Positions 1 to 13,100 of a stretch of 64,000 bases of DNA are shown here, piece after piece. Origin of the DNA: Chlorokybus atmophyticus (taxonomy: Eukaryota; Streptophyta; Chlorokybophyceae; Chlorokybales; Chlorokybaceae). Numbering within the stretch: the stretch's first letter is position 1; every line of letters starts with the position of its first letter. The DNA is taken from contig RHPI01003041.1 in the NCBI GenBank assembly GCA_009103225.1, positions 401,001 to 465,000 of the forward strand. The letters run 5' to 3'. The position numbers were made by a program, and so were the translations under genes. Below the pieces are notes generated by a model that saw only the letters and a list, made by a program, of their open reading frames with translations, was not told the origin of the DNA and did no database searches.

Positions 1-23
1 TCACAACGTTTTCTGCCCGTCAG

Positions 24-1335
24 GTGGCCGTCATTTTTGCGGAGATAATTGATCACATAGCAGAGTTGATGGTCGACCCGTTTGGCAATTACCTTGCTCA
101 AAAGTTGTTAGAGGTCTGCAACGAAGACCAACGTTATGCCGTGTTGAGACGGGTCACTTCTGGACATCAGCTTGTCCATATATCAGTGGACATGCACGGG
201 TAAGATTCAGATACTTCCCCTTCAAGTGCCAGTACACCTTTCTGGTGCCAAATGTCTGGTCATCATTGACTGTCAATGCTGCAACCCAACACAGTCTTGT
301 TGTTGTTTATGTTTCTGGTGGACAGGACTCGAGCGGTGCAGAAGTTGATTGAAACGCTAAAGGAGCCCGATCAAGTGAGCATGGTGGTGAGGGCGCTTTC
401 GGCGGGAGTGGTGACGCTAGTGAAGGACCTCAACGGCAACCATGTTGTGCAGCGCTGTCTACAGAGGCTGTCCGCTGAGGACAACCAGTTCATTTTTGAT
501 GCTGCAGTCAATAACTGTGTGGAGGTCTCCACGCACCGGCATGGTTGCTGTGTCCTGCAGCGGTGCGTGGACTACGCCAGCGGCGCGCAGCAGCACCGCC
601 TTGTCGGCGAAATAGCCGCACACGCTCTGGTCCTGTCACAGGTGTGCTATGTTGGCAACTGTTTCGACACTTGTATCTCTGTCTGCGCGTGTTTTATTGC
701 TTGCATGCAGTTGTACAAATCATGAAAAGCTACATATACACAACTGCATATTCTGTCCCTTATTGTATGCACTACTGCTCTGCAGGATCCGTTTGGAAAC
801 TACGTGGTCCAGTACGTGCTGGACCTGGGCATGCCTTGGGTCATGATTGAGGTCATTTCAAGGCTGGAGGGGCACGTCAGCTACCTTGCGATGCAGAAGT
901 TCTCGTCGAATGTGGTCGAGAAGCTCCTGAAGCTTGCGCCTGACGATCACCGCAGCCGCATTGTCCGAGAGGTGACCGCGTCGCCGCGCCTTGGCCACCT
1001 GCTGCAGGACCCATACGCCAACTATGTCGTGCAATCGGCGCTCACAGTTTCAAAGGTGCGTTCTGTGTGCTTATATGTGGCCAATTTGCAGGAAAATACC
1101 AATGTACCACTTGCATCCGAGAACGAGACTATGATAGGGCCTGTTGCAACAGCCGATCACACTCATGTTGGTGTACGACGCGTTTTGATCAGTTGCTAAC
1201 TTCTCTGTGGTATTGTTTTACATGCAGGGTAACTTGCATCAAGCCCTGGTAGAGGCAATTAAGCCGCATTTGCCCGCGCTGCGCAGCAGCCCTTACGGCA
1301 AACGCATTCTGTCACGCACCAATATCAAGAAGTGA
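24..1335 (+). CDS. Pumilio-family (PUF) RNA-binding protein, C-terminal part (5' end outside window)
   Basis: This is the 3' end of a gene for a PUF-domain protein; the family binds specific sequences in mRNA 3' UTRs and controls translation and decay in the cytoplasm. Visible exons are 24-199, 326-641, 786-1055 and 1228-1335 (TGA). Phases agree, and the first junction creates the classic Pumilio string DMHGTRAVQKLIE. Further PUF signatures are DPFGNYLAQKLLE, NGNHVVQRCLQ, HGCCVLQRCVD, DPFGNYVVQYVLD, SSNVVEKLL and DPYANYVVQSAL, so about six of the usual eight repeats are present. A pyrimidine-rich stretch ending in CAG at 21-23 looks like the acceptor of a preceding intron. The protein ends with an SPYGKRILSR segment, as Pumilio proteins commonly do. 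The final AA|GTGAGT could also be read as a splice donor, so a further exon is not excluded. The upstream half lies outside the window. Confidence 0.93.
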
Positions 1336-3162
1336 GTGGCGTCAGCAGGGCAAAATCTACGCAACATGCAGTGGAGCAGTGGACCCCATTAAGTTCTCCC
1401 CTTTCCCAGTCCCAGCCCCGCTGCGTTTGTGCTCACTTCGTGCATCTTGAGTACATATTGTACCGTACATCATCAACAGTATGCTTAGTGTAATTGTCAT
1501 TTCTAGACAGAGATTCCGGTCGCATCGGCCCCATCACGCGACCTCATGCCAAGTTTCACGCCCTCAACAAGCGCCTGTAGACGCATACAGGCGTCACTGA
1601 TCTCTGACCCAAATCTTCAAGGCCACAAGCACCGGGCGCGCGCATAAGGTGAAGTACATGGGGTTCATAAGTTGGGTGCATGCGAGTGGCGGATTGCGCG
1701 CGCGCAACAGCTCCTTTGGGACTTGGGGCCCTTTGTATGCACACATCATTCTCTTTTAGGTAGAAAAACGCTGTTTTGTACTATTTATTCAACTTGGCTG
1801 GCTTGGCCATTGTACCAATGCCACACCTGTCCAGTTGCTTATCCTGCCAATCACATTCATGCGCACACACTACATGATGATCGTACACACTGAGTCGTCA
1901 TGTTCTTGGCTTGTGACGTACATGTGTTTGTCACCGCACTGCATTCTTTGTACACACTAGAACAGTAATTTCATTTTGCTTAGGGATGCCCTTATCAAGG
2001 TCTATTGGCCGTTACTGGTGGTGGTCGCATTCTTGAATACCTTTACAATGAAACTCTGGCAGCGTAGAGTTGTGTACCGGGCTGGCATGAAACTGACTCT
2101 CTACTAACAGCAAAATCGTCACACCAAGCTATGTACTGTCATCCCTGCCTATCGTTGCACAAGCATACTCACATGCATGTCAGCTGCATGCAAGCACGCC
2201 TACACATGCAGGCACGCCTACACAACTACACCGCCGCAGCTGCCAGCACAGCGTCCGCTTCCGCCGTTGGCGCCGCCGTCTGGAACGGACCCCAGCCTAG
2301 TACTGCCGCTACGACTGCCGCCCCCCGCTCCAGGATGGTGATGCCCTACGCGCGCTGCAGCGCGCATGACACGCGCTGCCGGTACAGAGCCAAGTAGTGG
2401 CATACCCGACATACTCCACAACTGTTGCAGCTGCGTTGGTAGCATGCCTAACCTGGTGTGCGCTGCGTATGAGGACGTCTAGTTGATGTTGCTTCACCGG
2501 ATATTAGCAATAGCATTAGACGGTGTGGCGGTTGTGGTTGTTGCTTCTGATGGTGTGGTGAATGAATATGGACACTGGGCTCTGTGGAGTTCAAAGTTGG
2601 CAAAGCGATAATAACGGATTGCAGGCCCAATGTCATGTGCTGCATAAAGCTGAAGTGCAATTAGAGTGCCACACACACGTGCAGCCACAAAGATAAAACA
2701 AAGACAAAGATTTGAGGGGCAGACTTTGGCCCCTCAAGTTAAAGCAATGAGTCGGCGTTTTGGCTCAAATTCAGCAGACCATTACGACCATCTACACAGC
2801 TCTTCAACGCATACATACTTGTGACGACATGATAATCATTATGTCTTGCTATCGTTGTTGACTATTGGTGGTGATGCAATCGTCCATCTGATATAATGTT
2901 CAACACGAAGCTTGTTATGAATGTTGTTTATGATACATAAACACAATCATCCCGTGCAAATGCTACAGCGTAGCATATACAAAAGGTACTTATCACAACC
3001 ATTCCATGCACACAAGCACTCGGCATAAGCAAGGTATTGCATCAATATTAGGTGCGCTCAACAATAAACAAATCACAGTAGGAGACCTTCCGCACACTGC
3101 TTCTCTGCAGTGTGCCATGCATATCATGCAATGCACCGCATGATTGTGAGTTTGCGCACGAC

Positions 3163-3163
<1 letters not shown>

Positions 3164-3258
<95 letters not shown>

Positions 3259-3259
3259 N
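3164..3259. repeat. 95-base poly-C run ending in a single N
   Basis: Bases 3164-3258 are uninterrupted C, followed by one N at 3259. A homopolymer this long directly abutting an N is more likely a gap-closure or low-quality read artefact than a true tract. The proline- and glycine-only reading frames it creates are meaningless. Confidence 0.9.
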
Positions 3260-3582
3260 ACAATAGTACAATTGTGCATTGTCTATGGCATGGTAGGAGT
3301 GAGGGCTAGGTGGCGACTAGTACCTGTAGAAGCGTTGGATGTGATGGCTGCCTACTCGTAGTGTATGTCGCTGGTGTCGGATGATATGCTTGTGCCTCTG
3401 CGCTTGTCAATGTGTGGTATAATTGGTGTCATGACAAGCCTCTAGGGTTGTTCATGAAATGTTGCACGTCCAGCAACATTTCATAGACACGTACTTATTG
3501 TGCTGGCACTGAGTACGAGCATCTCACGTATGCTCGCACTCAGTGCCAGCAAGATGCATGCAAGTGCAAGCTCAACACACAC

Positions 3583-3584
<2 letters not shown>

Positions 3585-3615
<31 letters not shown>
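3585..3615. repeat. (GA)n microsatellite
   Basis: About fifteen perfect GA dinucleotides in an intergenic region. No functional role is evident. Confidence 0.95.
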
Positions 3616-3618
<3 letters not shown>

Positions 3619-4353
3619 AATCACAAACTGTTGCACGTGATGTGCGCAACGTACATTATCTACGCGGTGCTTCTTGCAACATGACCACAGCTTTGGTACT
3701 GGTTGAAATCTGCAAGCATTCACATGATGTGGTAGACCAACAACTGTAAGAGGAAGCAGACTTAAAAAAATTTAGGTTTATAAGCAGACTTAAAACAATT
3801 TAAGGTGTATAAGTATCATTTTGCGATTCACGAAAGGAGCCTTTGTTACAAATCATAAGTAGCCGCCATAACGTGGACTTTGTCAATATGCCGTATATGT
3901 ATTGCATATATTAATGCGATGAAGCTTGCATTTAATGTGGTAACAATTTTATGATTTATGTACGTATTGTACTCTTTATTGTATAAGACTCCCACTTGTA
4001 ATGCTTTGAAGGCCTCAATGTGCAATATAAGAAATTATATTTATACATGTATATGTGCGCAACTTACAATGTATGAAAATAATTCTATTATAATAATTGG
4101 CAATAATATTATAAAATATGATATGCGTTTTGGTACAGCATATCGTGAATAACTTATTGGATGCATGAGCATGTGTCACACTATGTTAAATGGATGACCT
4201 GAGTCATAAGCTGCACTCATACGGCAATCGTTGCGAGTTGTTATCTTCTACATGTACATTGTGAAACCATCCAATGTGTGCGTTACTCACTGAGAGTGTG
4301 ACACACTTTGCCCAACCAAGCAAGAGGGGTATTCTTACACACAATTTGCCAGT

Positions 4354-4392
4354 CGTACGTTAGGGCCTGCGACAATTTGTCCCTAACGTACG
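4354..4392. repeat. Perfect 12-bp inverted repeat (hairpin)
   Basis: CGTACGTTAGGG at 4354-4365 is the exact reverse complement of CCCTAACGTACG at 4381-4392, with a 15-base loop. It lies about 590 bp upstream of the EXS gene start. It could be the end of a small mobile element or a cruciform-forming site; nothing visible decides between these. Confidence 0.75.
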
Positions 4393-4977
4393 CTGTTGTC
4401 GACAAGGCTCGCCTTGGCAACAACGCCTGCCAGGGGAAAGTCTACAACATCAGCCCCGCTTATGCCTTTCATGGCGCAAAGGCGGGCGCCAAGCTAGGAA
4501 TTTGGGGAGAGGCGGCAATGATGGCGTTGGCGTTGTTGGTGGCGTTTGGTCCTCGCGTAAGCCAGCGCATGCCCACGCTGGGATGACCGGTTGGTATGCT
4601 CATACACGGCAATGCCAGCTGTCTTGTCAATGTGTCACATGTGTTAGCGCCTCCGCGAAGCATCCAAGTTTGGCGTCAGCCCGTATTGGCTCTTAGTGCC
4701 TTACTTGTGAGCTTAGCTGGCCTGCTTCCTTCTTTGAAAGTTTGGTGACCGGCAGCACAGCACGCAAGGCATGCTGCCTCTGCCACCTCCGCCGCCATTT
4801 GAGAATGCCATGTGCCCTTTGGGCTTGATGGGCCAAGCTTTATCTTTCCCCCCTACCGCCTGGCATTGGCGTTGGGGTTTAGCTGGTTAGATTGGCTTGA
4901 GCAGAGGAGGCATTTTGGGTTGAGCAGTTGTTGTAGTTTGCATTGCCGTTAGGGTTGTCGTTGTTTACCTCGCAAAC

Positions 4978-7371
4978 ATGGATCAGGCGCAGAGTGAGGT
5001 TCAAGATCAGGTTCAGGATTTAGACCATGCCTTGGTGTTGAGGCTGGCGTTCATGTACTACAACCCGATTGCGCTGTGCATACTGTTTGTCTGGCTATGG
5101 GGGCTCAACCTGTGGGTTTGGGAGCGCAACCACGTCAACTATGAGAGGGTTCTGGACCTGCCCGATTCCGGCAGCCATCTGCAAGTCAAGGACACATTTC
5201 GGTTTGCTGCCATCCTCTCACTACTGCTACTCGCCTCGCTTGGTAAGTGCATTGCACGCAAGTTACCAGCTTCTATCTTGAGTGACTCTGCTGGTAAGTG
5301 CAATCGTACATGTCATCGGCTACTCGTTCTTTTGCCTGACAACAATTCCGTTATCAGCACATAGCCGCAGATGCAAGCACAGGCACCCATGAACACACCC
5401 AAGCGCTGTGTGTGCGTGCGTTGCAGCATTGCTTGCAGTCAAGGTGGCGCGTAGAGTTCAGACTACCGTGTGTGCAATCCATTCATTGTGAACAAGTTTG
5501 TGTGCACTAAGCAGTCAGAAGATGTCACACTTTTCAATCACGTTGCACAGTTGCATTGGTTTTTGTTCTGTGCAATGCAAGTGGTGGTCCTGTCGTGCAT
5601 GAAAAAAGCAACTTGTATGTGAGGCAAACTTTTCATGCTTGCGTTGATCTTGAAGGCGCCTTCCTGCACGCCATCACCGCACAGTCATGGCATTTGGCGT
5701 CCCTCCATCCCGCACTGTTGTATGCGCTTCTCCCAGTGCTGATGCTGGCTCCTGTGCCGTACCTCTACCCCCGTTCCCGCGCCATGTTTACACGCTGCCT
5801 TCAACGCATGTTGATGCCCATTATGCAGCCCGTGTTGTTCGTCGATTTATTCGTTGCTGACGTGTTTACGTCTATGGCAAAGGTACACGACTTAGAGCAA
5901 GTCCGCATGCCTAGCGTGTGTGTCAGCACTGCAATTTTTGCACTGCTGCAACATGCATACAGAATGACTTGTTTGGAAGTGACATGCATCTGCTTGCTGC
6001 GTTGTGCAACTCAGCTGCAACAACTAGCTCTGTGCCTCTTACTGGTGCTTGTGCAACCACTCTTCAGGTCCTGTCAGATGTAGAGCGCGTGTTGTGTCGC
6101 TTGACATCCGGACCAATACTCTCTGTGCTGGGAGACGCAAATGACGTGTGTGGCTCGCATTCAGCCGCCATACCCGCCTTGCTGGCTTTACCTTACTTGA
6201 TCCGCTTGCTTCAATGCCTCCGCTCGCACCGGGACACTGGCGAAAAGGGCCATTTGCTCAATGCGCTGAAGTACTTCACAGCATTTCCTGTGATTTTTCT
6301 GTCCTTCAGCAAGTACTATGTCCCGCTCCCGCACTGGGTTGCCTTCTACAAACCCGCCTGGCTACTAGCAAGGTACATGTGCACCGTTTCGAGCAAGGCA
6401 CAATAAGTCCACATGACTGTTTAGTATGCCCACACGTGCATGCATGCATGCTTGCACACGCAGGCGTACGTGCAAATGCATGCACACCCCAAAACCACAC
6501 ACACGCACACCATATAGACCAAGCTTTGCATAGTTGCTGTTGAATAAACCTTGCTGTTAGCATGTAGCCATGTCTTCTGCAAACAATTATGCTCACATAG
6601 TTGTCTGGCTGTGTTAGACGCACAGTCCACTGGGCGCCTAGCGACACTCACATGGACCAGCCTTCACTCATGCAACACTTAGCCAATTGTGATAATAGCA
6701 GTCTTTTACAGCAGCTACTGCTACAAACCTCGGTATCTCTCTTTCTTGGCAGTGTTGTCAACTCATGCTACAGCTTCTACTGGGACGTGGCACGCGACTG
6801 GGACCTGACCCTGTTCTCAGCCAATAATGGTTGCTTATCGGGAGTGCCGGTGCGGCATCCAGGGCTGAGGTCAACGCTGTTCTTCCCGTGGCCTTGGGTG
6901 TACTACTGGGCAATATTTAGCGACGCGCTGCTTCGCGCCACATGGACATACAAGCTGTCCGCCCACCTGCGACATAATGAGTACACGGTCACGCTCATTA
7001 GTCTGTGTGAGATCCTGCGGCGCTGGCAGTGGATGTTTTTCCGGGTGGAAACGGAGTGGCGCCGCATATGCTTGAAACAGGGAACCTTGCCAGGTAAAAG
7101 TGGCTCTGATATACAGCTATACCACTTACATAGCTGATTGGAACGAGTGTGTGCTGTCGCATGGGAGGATGTCTGTGTCTGGTGATGTCCACGTCAGCTA
7201 TAAGGGCACCTCCTTATGGAACACTAGCTGCCATGAACATGACTGCAGTGATGATGGCTTGAACCCATATCACGTGTCTGTTCAGATGCACCGGATGGAA
7301 CCACTGTACCGTTAATTATAGCCGCGCCCAAGCCCGTGAGCAACGGCTGGAGTGACTACAGGAGTGATTAG
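4978..7371 (+). CDS. EXS-domain (ERD1/XPR1/SYG1-type) membrane protein, plant-like
   Basis: Predicted 403-aa membrane protein of the EXS family, which is related to the C-terminal half of XPR1/SYG1/PHO1 phosphate exporters and to yeast ERD1. Exons: 4978-5242, 5427-5443 (17-nt microexon), 5685-5882, 6068-6372, 6753-7093, 7286-7371 (TAG). All phases match. Hydrophobic segments include NPIALCILFVWLWGLNLWVW near the N terminus, the FAAILSLLLLASL region continued by the microexon, and LLYALLPVLMLAPVPYL. EXS hallmarks follow: VLSDVERVLCRL, VCGSHSAAIPALLALPYLIR, LLQCLRSHRDTGEKGHLLNA, YSFYWDVARDWDL, WTYKLSAHLRHNE and LRRWQWMFFRVETEW. There is no N-terminal SPX domain, so it resembles the short plant EXS-only proteins. 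Phosphate transport or Golgi retention is family knowledge, not something shown here. The ATG at 4978 is the first in frame, and the length is close to plant homologues. Confidence 0.9.
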
Positions 7372-10189
7372 GGCAAATGTTGCATGGTGCAGTTGGAATT
7401 GATGGGTTGCTGTAGAGCAAGATTATCACTACTTCATTGTTGATACATATGCTCCTGCGTTTGCTTGACAACATTATATGCGCACTGGATGTCCCAGATT
7501 ACAAAATATGCAACGCAGACCACTACAGCTCTGCCTTGCCAAGCAGCCTGCTAGTGCCTGCCAGACCACTGCAGCTCTCCCTACACTATCGCACAACCAC
7601 ATCCCACACGCCTCTACAGCTAGTGACTCTCTGGCTAATATTGCAACTGTACATGATCTGGCTCCACACAATGTCACCTAGCCACACATCCGCACTACCA
7701 ACCACGCAAGATGTGCCGGCTTCGGCCGCTGATGTGTTCATGCTGTCGTTGCCAGCACTGGCTCACGGCGAAGAAAAGCTACTCGGGCGGCGCACGTGTA
7801 GCGCCCCGCATGTCTTGGGCTTGATGGGCATAGATGCTGAACACTTTGTGGAAATCCTTGCCTAGGGTGCCACAAATGTATGCTGCCGGGAAGAAGATGT
7901 TGCTGGGTACGCGCGGTATATTTGCCGCTCACCTTGTTTCACTTGGAGCACTCGCTTGCCGCAGGCCGTGATGGTCATGTTGAGTAGCATGCGAGAGTTG
8001 TACCTGGCTCCAACGCCACCAAGTCAATCCGGTGGTCTCGCTTGGGGCGATTGGCGCGAAGTTGGTATGCTCGCGGCTCACGTTGCACCTGTGTAGCTCC
8101 CGCAATGTCGAACCCAACCACACATATACAGATATTTGTAAGTCCAGTCTACAGGCAGCAGGTGGTGCGCGCGCCGCAGCGCGCGCAGAGCCTGGCAGTG
8201 CTGGAGTAGATGTTGCGGCGGCGGCTGCAGTGCCGGGGTGTAGCCACGTGCCCAGTCTGCACGGACAATGGAGGATGCAATGTTGGCTGTGTAGACCGTA
8301 CGTGTTGTGTGTATGAGGATAGGCATGGTTGTATAGGAGTTGACTGATCGCTGTAATACTGTGTAACAGAGCGCGTGTGTCACACTTTCCTACACACTCA
8401 CGAGCCATGCACCAGACGCAGTTACTCGCACACAGCAGCAGCCATATCACACAGCACACCCACACCAGCACGCGCCTAGTCTGAGCACACTACAGCACAT
8501 ATGCCGTCCAGCAGATTGACTATGCATGTTTAACAGCACTGCACATAATTTGTACACCCACACTAGCACGCGCTCACGCGGCGCGTCTGCATGCCACATG
8601 CTGGTCGTGCTCCGTCGTCGCGTCGCTCCCAGCAATCCATGGCGCGCGCCGCATCCACCTCAGTCACTGTCACACGAAGGGCTCGGGGTGATGGGCGATG
8701 GATAGCAGAACACCTCGTTGTGCAGGGCGTCGGCCAAGTGCCTGCCAGCAGCCTGCTGATGCTTACCGACCTGAAGCACTCAACTGTCTGTCATGCTATA
8801 CGGGTCTTGCGGGCTGCCATAGCCGGAGATGATAACATGATATCGTAGCGGTGCCTGCTGCTGAGCGCTGCGTGACAACGATCACAGCGTGTTGGCAACA
8901 CGCCTTGCATGTTATGGCCATATCATATAACTTACAGCAGAGCTGCGCGAAGCACGCTCCAAGAACAAAGGGTGTGCAAACGCATGGCATAAGCATGGGC
9001 ACACAGCAGCCCGTGTGGGCTAGTAATGTTAAACGTGTGCATGTACATGCATGTCTAACGGGGAAGGCTAGTAGCTGGTAGTTTATTGCAGTAGAATTAG
9101 CCTGGTGGTGACAACGGTGGAATGTATACTAGTGTGCATGTAATGCTTGAGTGGTTGTGATGCATTGCATGCGTGTGCCTGATAGCACGTCATATATCCT
9201 GTACACTACAAGCACACGCTCTTTTGTACACAAGCAAGCCAATGGATTAGGCGGAGGCCAAGGTAGAGCTTGTAAGATACAACTCTTGGCTAGACACAAC
9301 CACTAATCTAGACTCTCAAGCAGCAACGGTGGTGTGGGACGCAAGTGGGTACAGCAAGACAAGGGGTGGCAACCTGCAGAGCGCAGGGAGGTATCCTGCA
9401 TGATGATTATAGCGGTGCGCATGAGCGGCGTGCGGTGGCTACCAAACGGTGCAAGCTTGGCAGCCACACGCCGGGGAAAACCTGTACCCAGCGGTGATGC
9501 ATTGGTTGGGAGGACTCGCAGCACGCGCTCAACCTTTGCGCGCGCAACATCATGGCGCTTCCTCATCCAGTATCATTGACACCACTACCGGGCTATACAC
9601 ACTGTTCATTGCCACCTGACGTGCAACACAACCCAAGACCTCCCCATTAGGCATGCATACATGCGCATGACATTCTATTACCTTCCCATATGGGCCCCGC
9701 GATAGGAACTGAACTGACATGCAAAGTGACATTGTGGTACGTTGGTATATCAGGGGTTTTGATATTCTCTGTATGTTCTGTATGGGACTGAGTAAGCATT
9801 GCATGTTGATACTGCACAAGTAAGCTTACGTCAAGGTCAACTTTGGGGTAACGCACACTGGTTGCTACTACACCAAGGCAAAGCTGTGCTGGTAGTGAAG
9901 CAACTGCTTATTGTGTATAACCAACGCCAGTTTCCAGCCACCCAGCCACGAATTGCACTATCGCAACAATATAACCAACCTCTACTCAGCTTTATACTGA
10001 TACCTGCTGGCAAGGATTAGCACAGGTATCAGGCACCTAATGCACCAGTTTGCTGCCAACCATCATCGGCTAGTGTACAAGCGCTGGCTGCTTGACATCA
10101 TTGGCATGAGAGCTATTGACTGGAGAATCCACCTGCGACGCACAATAATAATCAATGTTGGTGTTGACATCACTGTTGCGAGATGGCAC
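7372..10189. other. Intergenic region, no recognised gene
   Basis: This stretch separates the 3' ends of the convergent EXS (+) and dihydrolipoamide dehydrogenase (-) genes. Several frames of 80-180 codons are open on both strands, but none shows a recognisable domain or a convincing exon chain. It probably contains both 3' UTRs and degenerate repeats. Confidence 0.5.
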
Positions 10190-13100
10190 CTAACATGCAT
10201 GTGTGGAACTTACTGAGGCATGCTTGAAGAGCTCATCCAACACCTCAGACAACGTAGGGTGCGCGTGCACATTGAACTTGATGTCCTGAGAGAACAATGC
10301 AGGGCAAATTAGCGGTTGCATCTGCACCGCCGCGCATCATTTGCAACCAAATGACAGCATACTCAGCGCACCTCAACAGTTTGACCTGTGGCGATCGCAT
10401 TTGATGCCTCATGAATCAGATCCGCCGCATGCATACCCTGCAGGCAGTCGTAAATCAGAGTAGAGCGCATCTGTTGGTCAACACCCACAACCATCAAGCC
10501 TGACAACACCACTCTGTGCAAGAACAACGATGAAGCCTAGGCTTTCTCGAACTGAGGGTGGACGGCTGAGTAATACTTACAATGATATGTACACCAAGGA
10601 TTTCGCCAGTGTCTCCGCGGTAGATCATCTGCGTGTCAACAGCGTCATGTACAGCAAAAGTGAACAGGAATGTCGCAGCTTGCATCATCACATGTGTGTT
10701 CGGTTGAAGTACATCAGTTGAAAACGAGAGATACCTTCGCCATGCCCTCTCCCTCATTCTCAGCAAGAGCCTTGGAGTTGGCTTTGAAGCTGGTCTTAGC
10801 CACCTTGATCTTGAAGCCCTCAGCCGCAGCCTTCTCCTCTGCTTGCGGCTGCAAGCACGCAACATGTTTCAACTGCGCCTTAGCCAAGTAACTGTAGATT
10901 ACTGTCGGTTGAGTGTATATACCTGTGTCAGCCCAGCAAAGCTGATTTCTGGATGCGTGAAGCATGCAGCGGGCACACTGAGGTGGTTCAGGAGGTTGTC
11001 ATTGCCGCAGACATTCTCAATGACTGCAGAGCCACCACAGTGAGCGTGTAACCAAAGATTGTCAAAGGCGTTGACACCCAAATTGTGTCGCTCAAGTGAA
11101 CGTAACGCGCAGACACAATATCACCCCTGGTCAGGCTCTTATGATCATCTGCATGAGTGCAAACCTCTGACAAGCTTATACCTCAGCAGCATCCCAGTCA
11201 TGCAGACTTAGCTTCCATTTCTAAACTACTGCAGACTCTCTGGCAAGTACACAAGGCACGCCATGCAAGGATGTGTGCCATGGCAACAAGTACTCACCTG
11301 ATATGCCTTGTGCGCTGGCAGCGTGCGCGAGCATCATCAGGCCATTGGCATCACCGATGCAATACAAGTGGGGCACCTAAACATGCACAACATTGTACCT
11401 CAGTTCTCAACGGATGCCATTTTAGCTGACGATGATCACACAACACTACTGCAAGCACTACGCTACTCACCGGCTTGCCCTCAGTGTTCAGCACTTGGAA
11501 CTTGTCATTGACAGGAACAAACCCTCTCCTATCCGTGTCAGCATCCACCTGCAACCATGCTTGTGACTACTGAAGCAAAGCTTAAGTACTGGAGTACTGA
11601 TTTGAGACCGCACAGCTTCTCTTGAGCCTACGACTACGGCCGCACTATCTCTCAGTAAGCCAAAGCCTGCTGCTGGTGCATCATCATCATTAACTGGACT
11701 TACCGTAATCAAATCAAGGCCCTTGGTATATGGCGCCCTTCCAGTTGCGATCAAAGCCGCATCCACCTGCATGTGGCTTAGTCATTGCAACCACTGCATG
11801 AGGCCTGTGCATGTCTCGCCATGCTTGACTTGAAAGCCAAACCAAGTTGACATACACACCTCTAACACGTCCTTTGGCTCTCGTGTCTTGAAGTCAACCA
11901 GCTCAATCCTGACAGGTCCTCCATTGACACCTGGAGTAATCTACAGTACAACATGCCGCATTAGACAGAGAGTGATGCGACAGACATGTTGCATCTTGCG
12001 AGTGCATGAGTTCTTGGAGTGCTCACCGTCTGTGCAAGCACGCCAGTGTGGTAGTCAATGTTGCGAGGCTGGATAAGGATACGTTGCGCCATGCGTGCAA
12101 TCTCCGGGTCAAAGCCAGGCATGAGGTTGTCCAATGCTTCAACAAAAGTAACCTGTTGCAAGGCAGCATAAATGCGCTTGCACAACAGCACACCCACCAT
12201 TTCGAACAAACGGAAGCATTCAGCTCAGCTTACATCACTGCCCAATGCTGTGTATACATCGCTGAACTCCAGGCCAATGTAGCCCGAACCCACAATGCAC
12301 ACCCAGTTGGGAACCCACTCCATCTTCAATGCGTGATCACTGGTGAACACTGTCTTGCCTGTTACAAGTTGCAATCGTTAAGTAGAGGTATCAATATGCT
12401 GCCAGTGTGTCGTGAGATGCTAGCGTAGTAACAGTCGGGGAACAGGCAGTTGCTGTGACTGACATGGCTGGATAACATGCCACACAATGACTGTGCACGC
12501 AGCCTCTACCATGGCAACCTAGCAGTGTCCATTGTGCAGCAATGCATAATGGAACTCACCATCAACGGTGATGCCCGGGGGAACGAAGGGTGTGGAACCA
12601 GTTGCGATTATTATATCCCTCGCAGAGATGCTCTTCTCTGGATAGGTCTTACCAAACCCAACAACTTGTGGACCCTGCAATTGGTTGGTAACAGACAGCT
12701 ATCAACAAGTAGAACCTAATAACAGTCTTGCAAAGGCTGCACGGTCGTGACTAAGGCAGCTACAGTTGCTGCCAATATGATACAGGATGCACATGCTGAC
12801 ATATGATGCAAGAAGAACACGCTTGCATCATACATACATAGCTTGTGCATGTAGAGAAAACGATGCCTACAGACACTACCTTCATATGCACTGAAGTTAC
12901 TGAAAGAGTTGAGGAGGCAATACCCCAAGCCATATGAGTGTTTGCAATGCAAGGCAGTGCAGCACTCCGACCAAAGTACTGCATGTCGCATTGGCTTCTG
13001 TAGATGGCAATAAGCTGCTAACTCTTGTATATCCAATTTATTGCTCTCAACAGGGCATGACTCCTAGACATGATCTCAGAAAGCGCAAAAGCTTCAACTA

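Larger units (their letters stand above)
1336..4977. other. Intergenic region with simple repeats
   Basis: No conserved coding exon was recognised. The stretch holds the presumed 3' UTR of the PUF gene, a 95-base C run ending in a single N (3164-3259), a GA microsatellite (3585-3615), an AT-rich patch around 3760-4150 and a perfect 12-bp inverted repeat (4354-4392). Open frames here are short and driven by composition. The 5' UTR and promoter of the EXS gene must lie in its last few hundred bases, but no motif stands out. Confidence 0.6.

Noticed and set aside
3048-3361. Poly-proline and poly-glycine open frames
   Set aside because: They are translations of the C homopolymer next to an N and carry no other sequence signal.
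7437-7865. 142-codon plus-strand frame after the EXS gene
   Set aside because: No recognisable domain and no exon partners; it lies in the likely 3' UTR/intergenic region. Kept as unassigned.
7929-8471. 180-codon minus-strand frame
   Set aside because: Low-complexity Ala/His/Thr composition, no family resemblance and no flanking exon structure.
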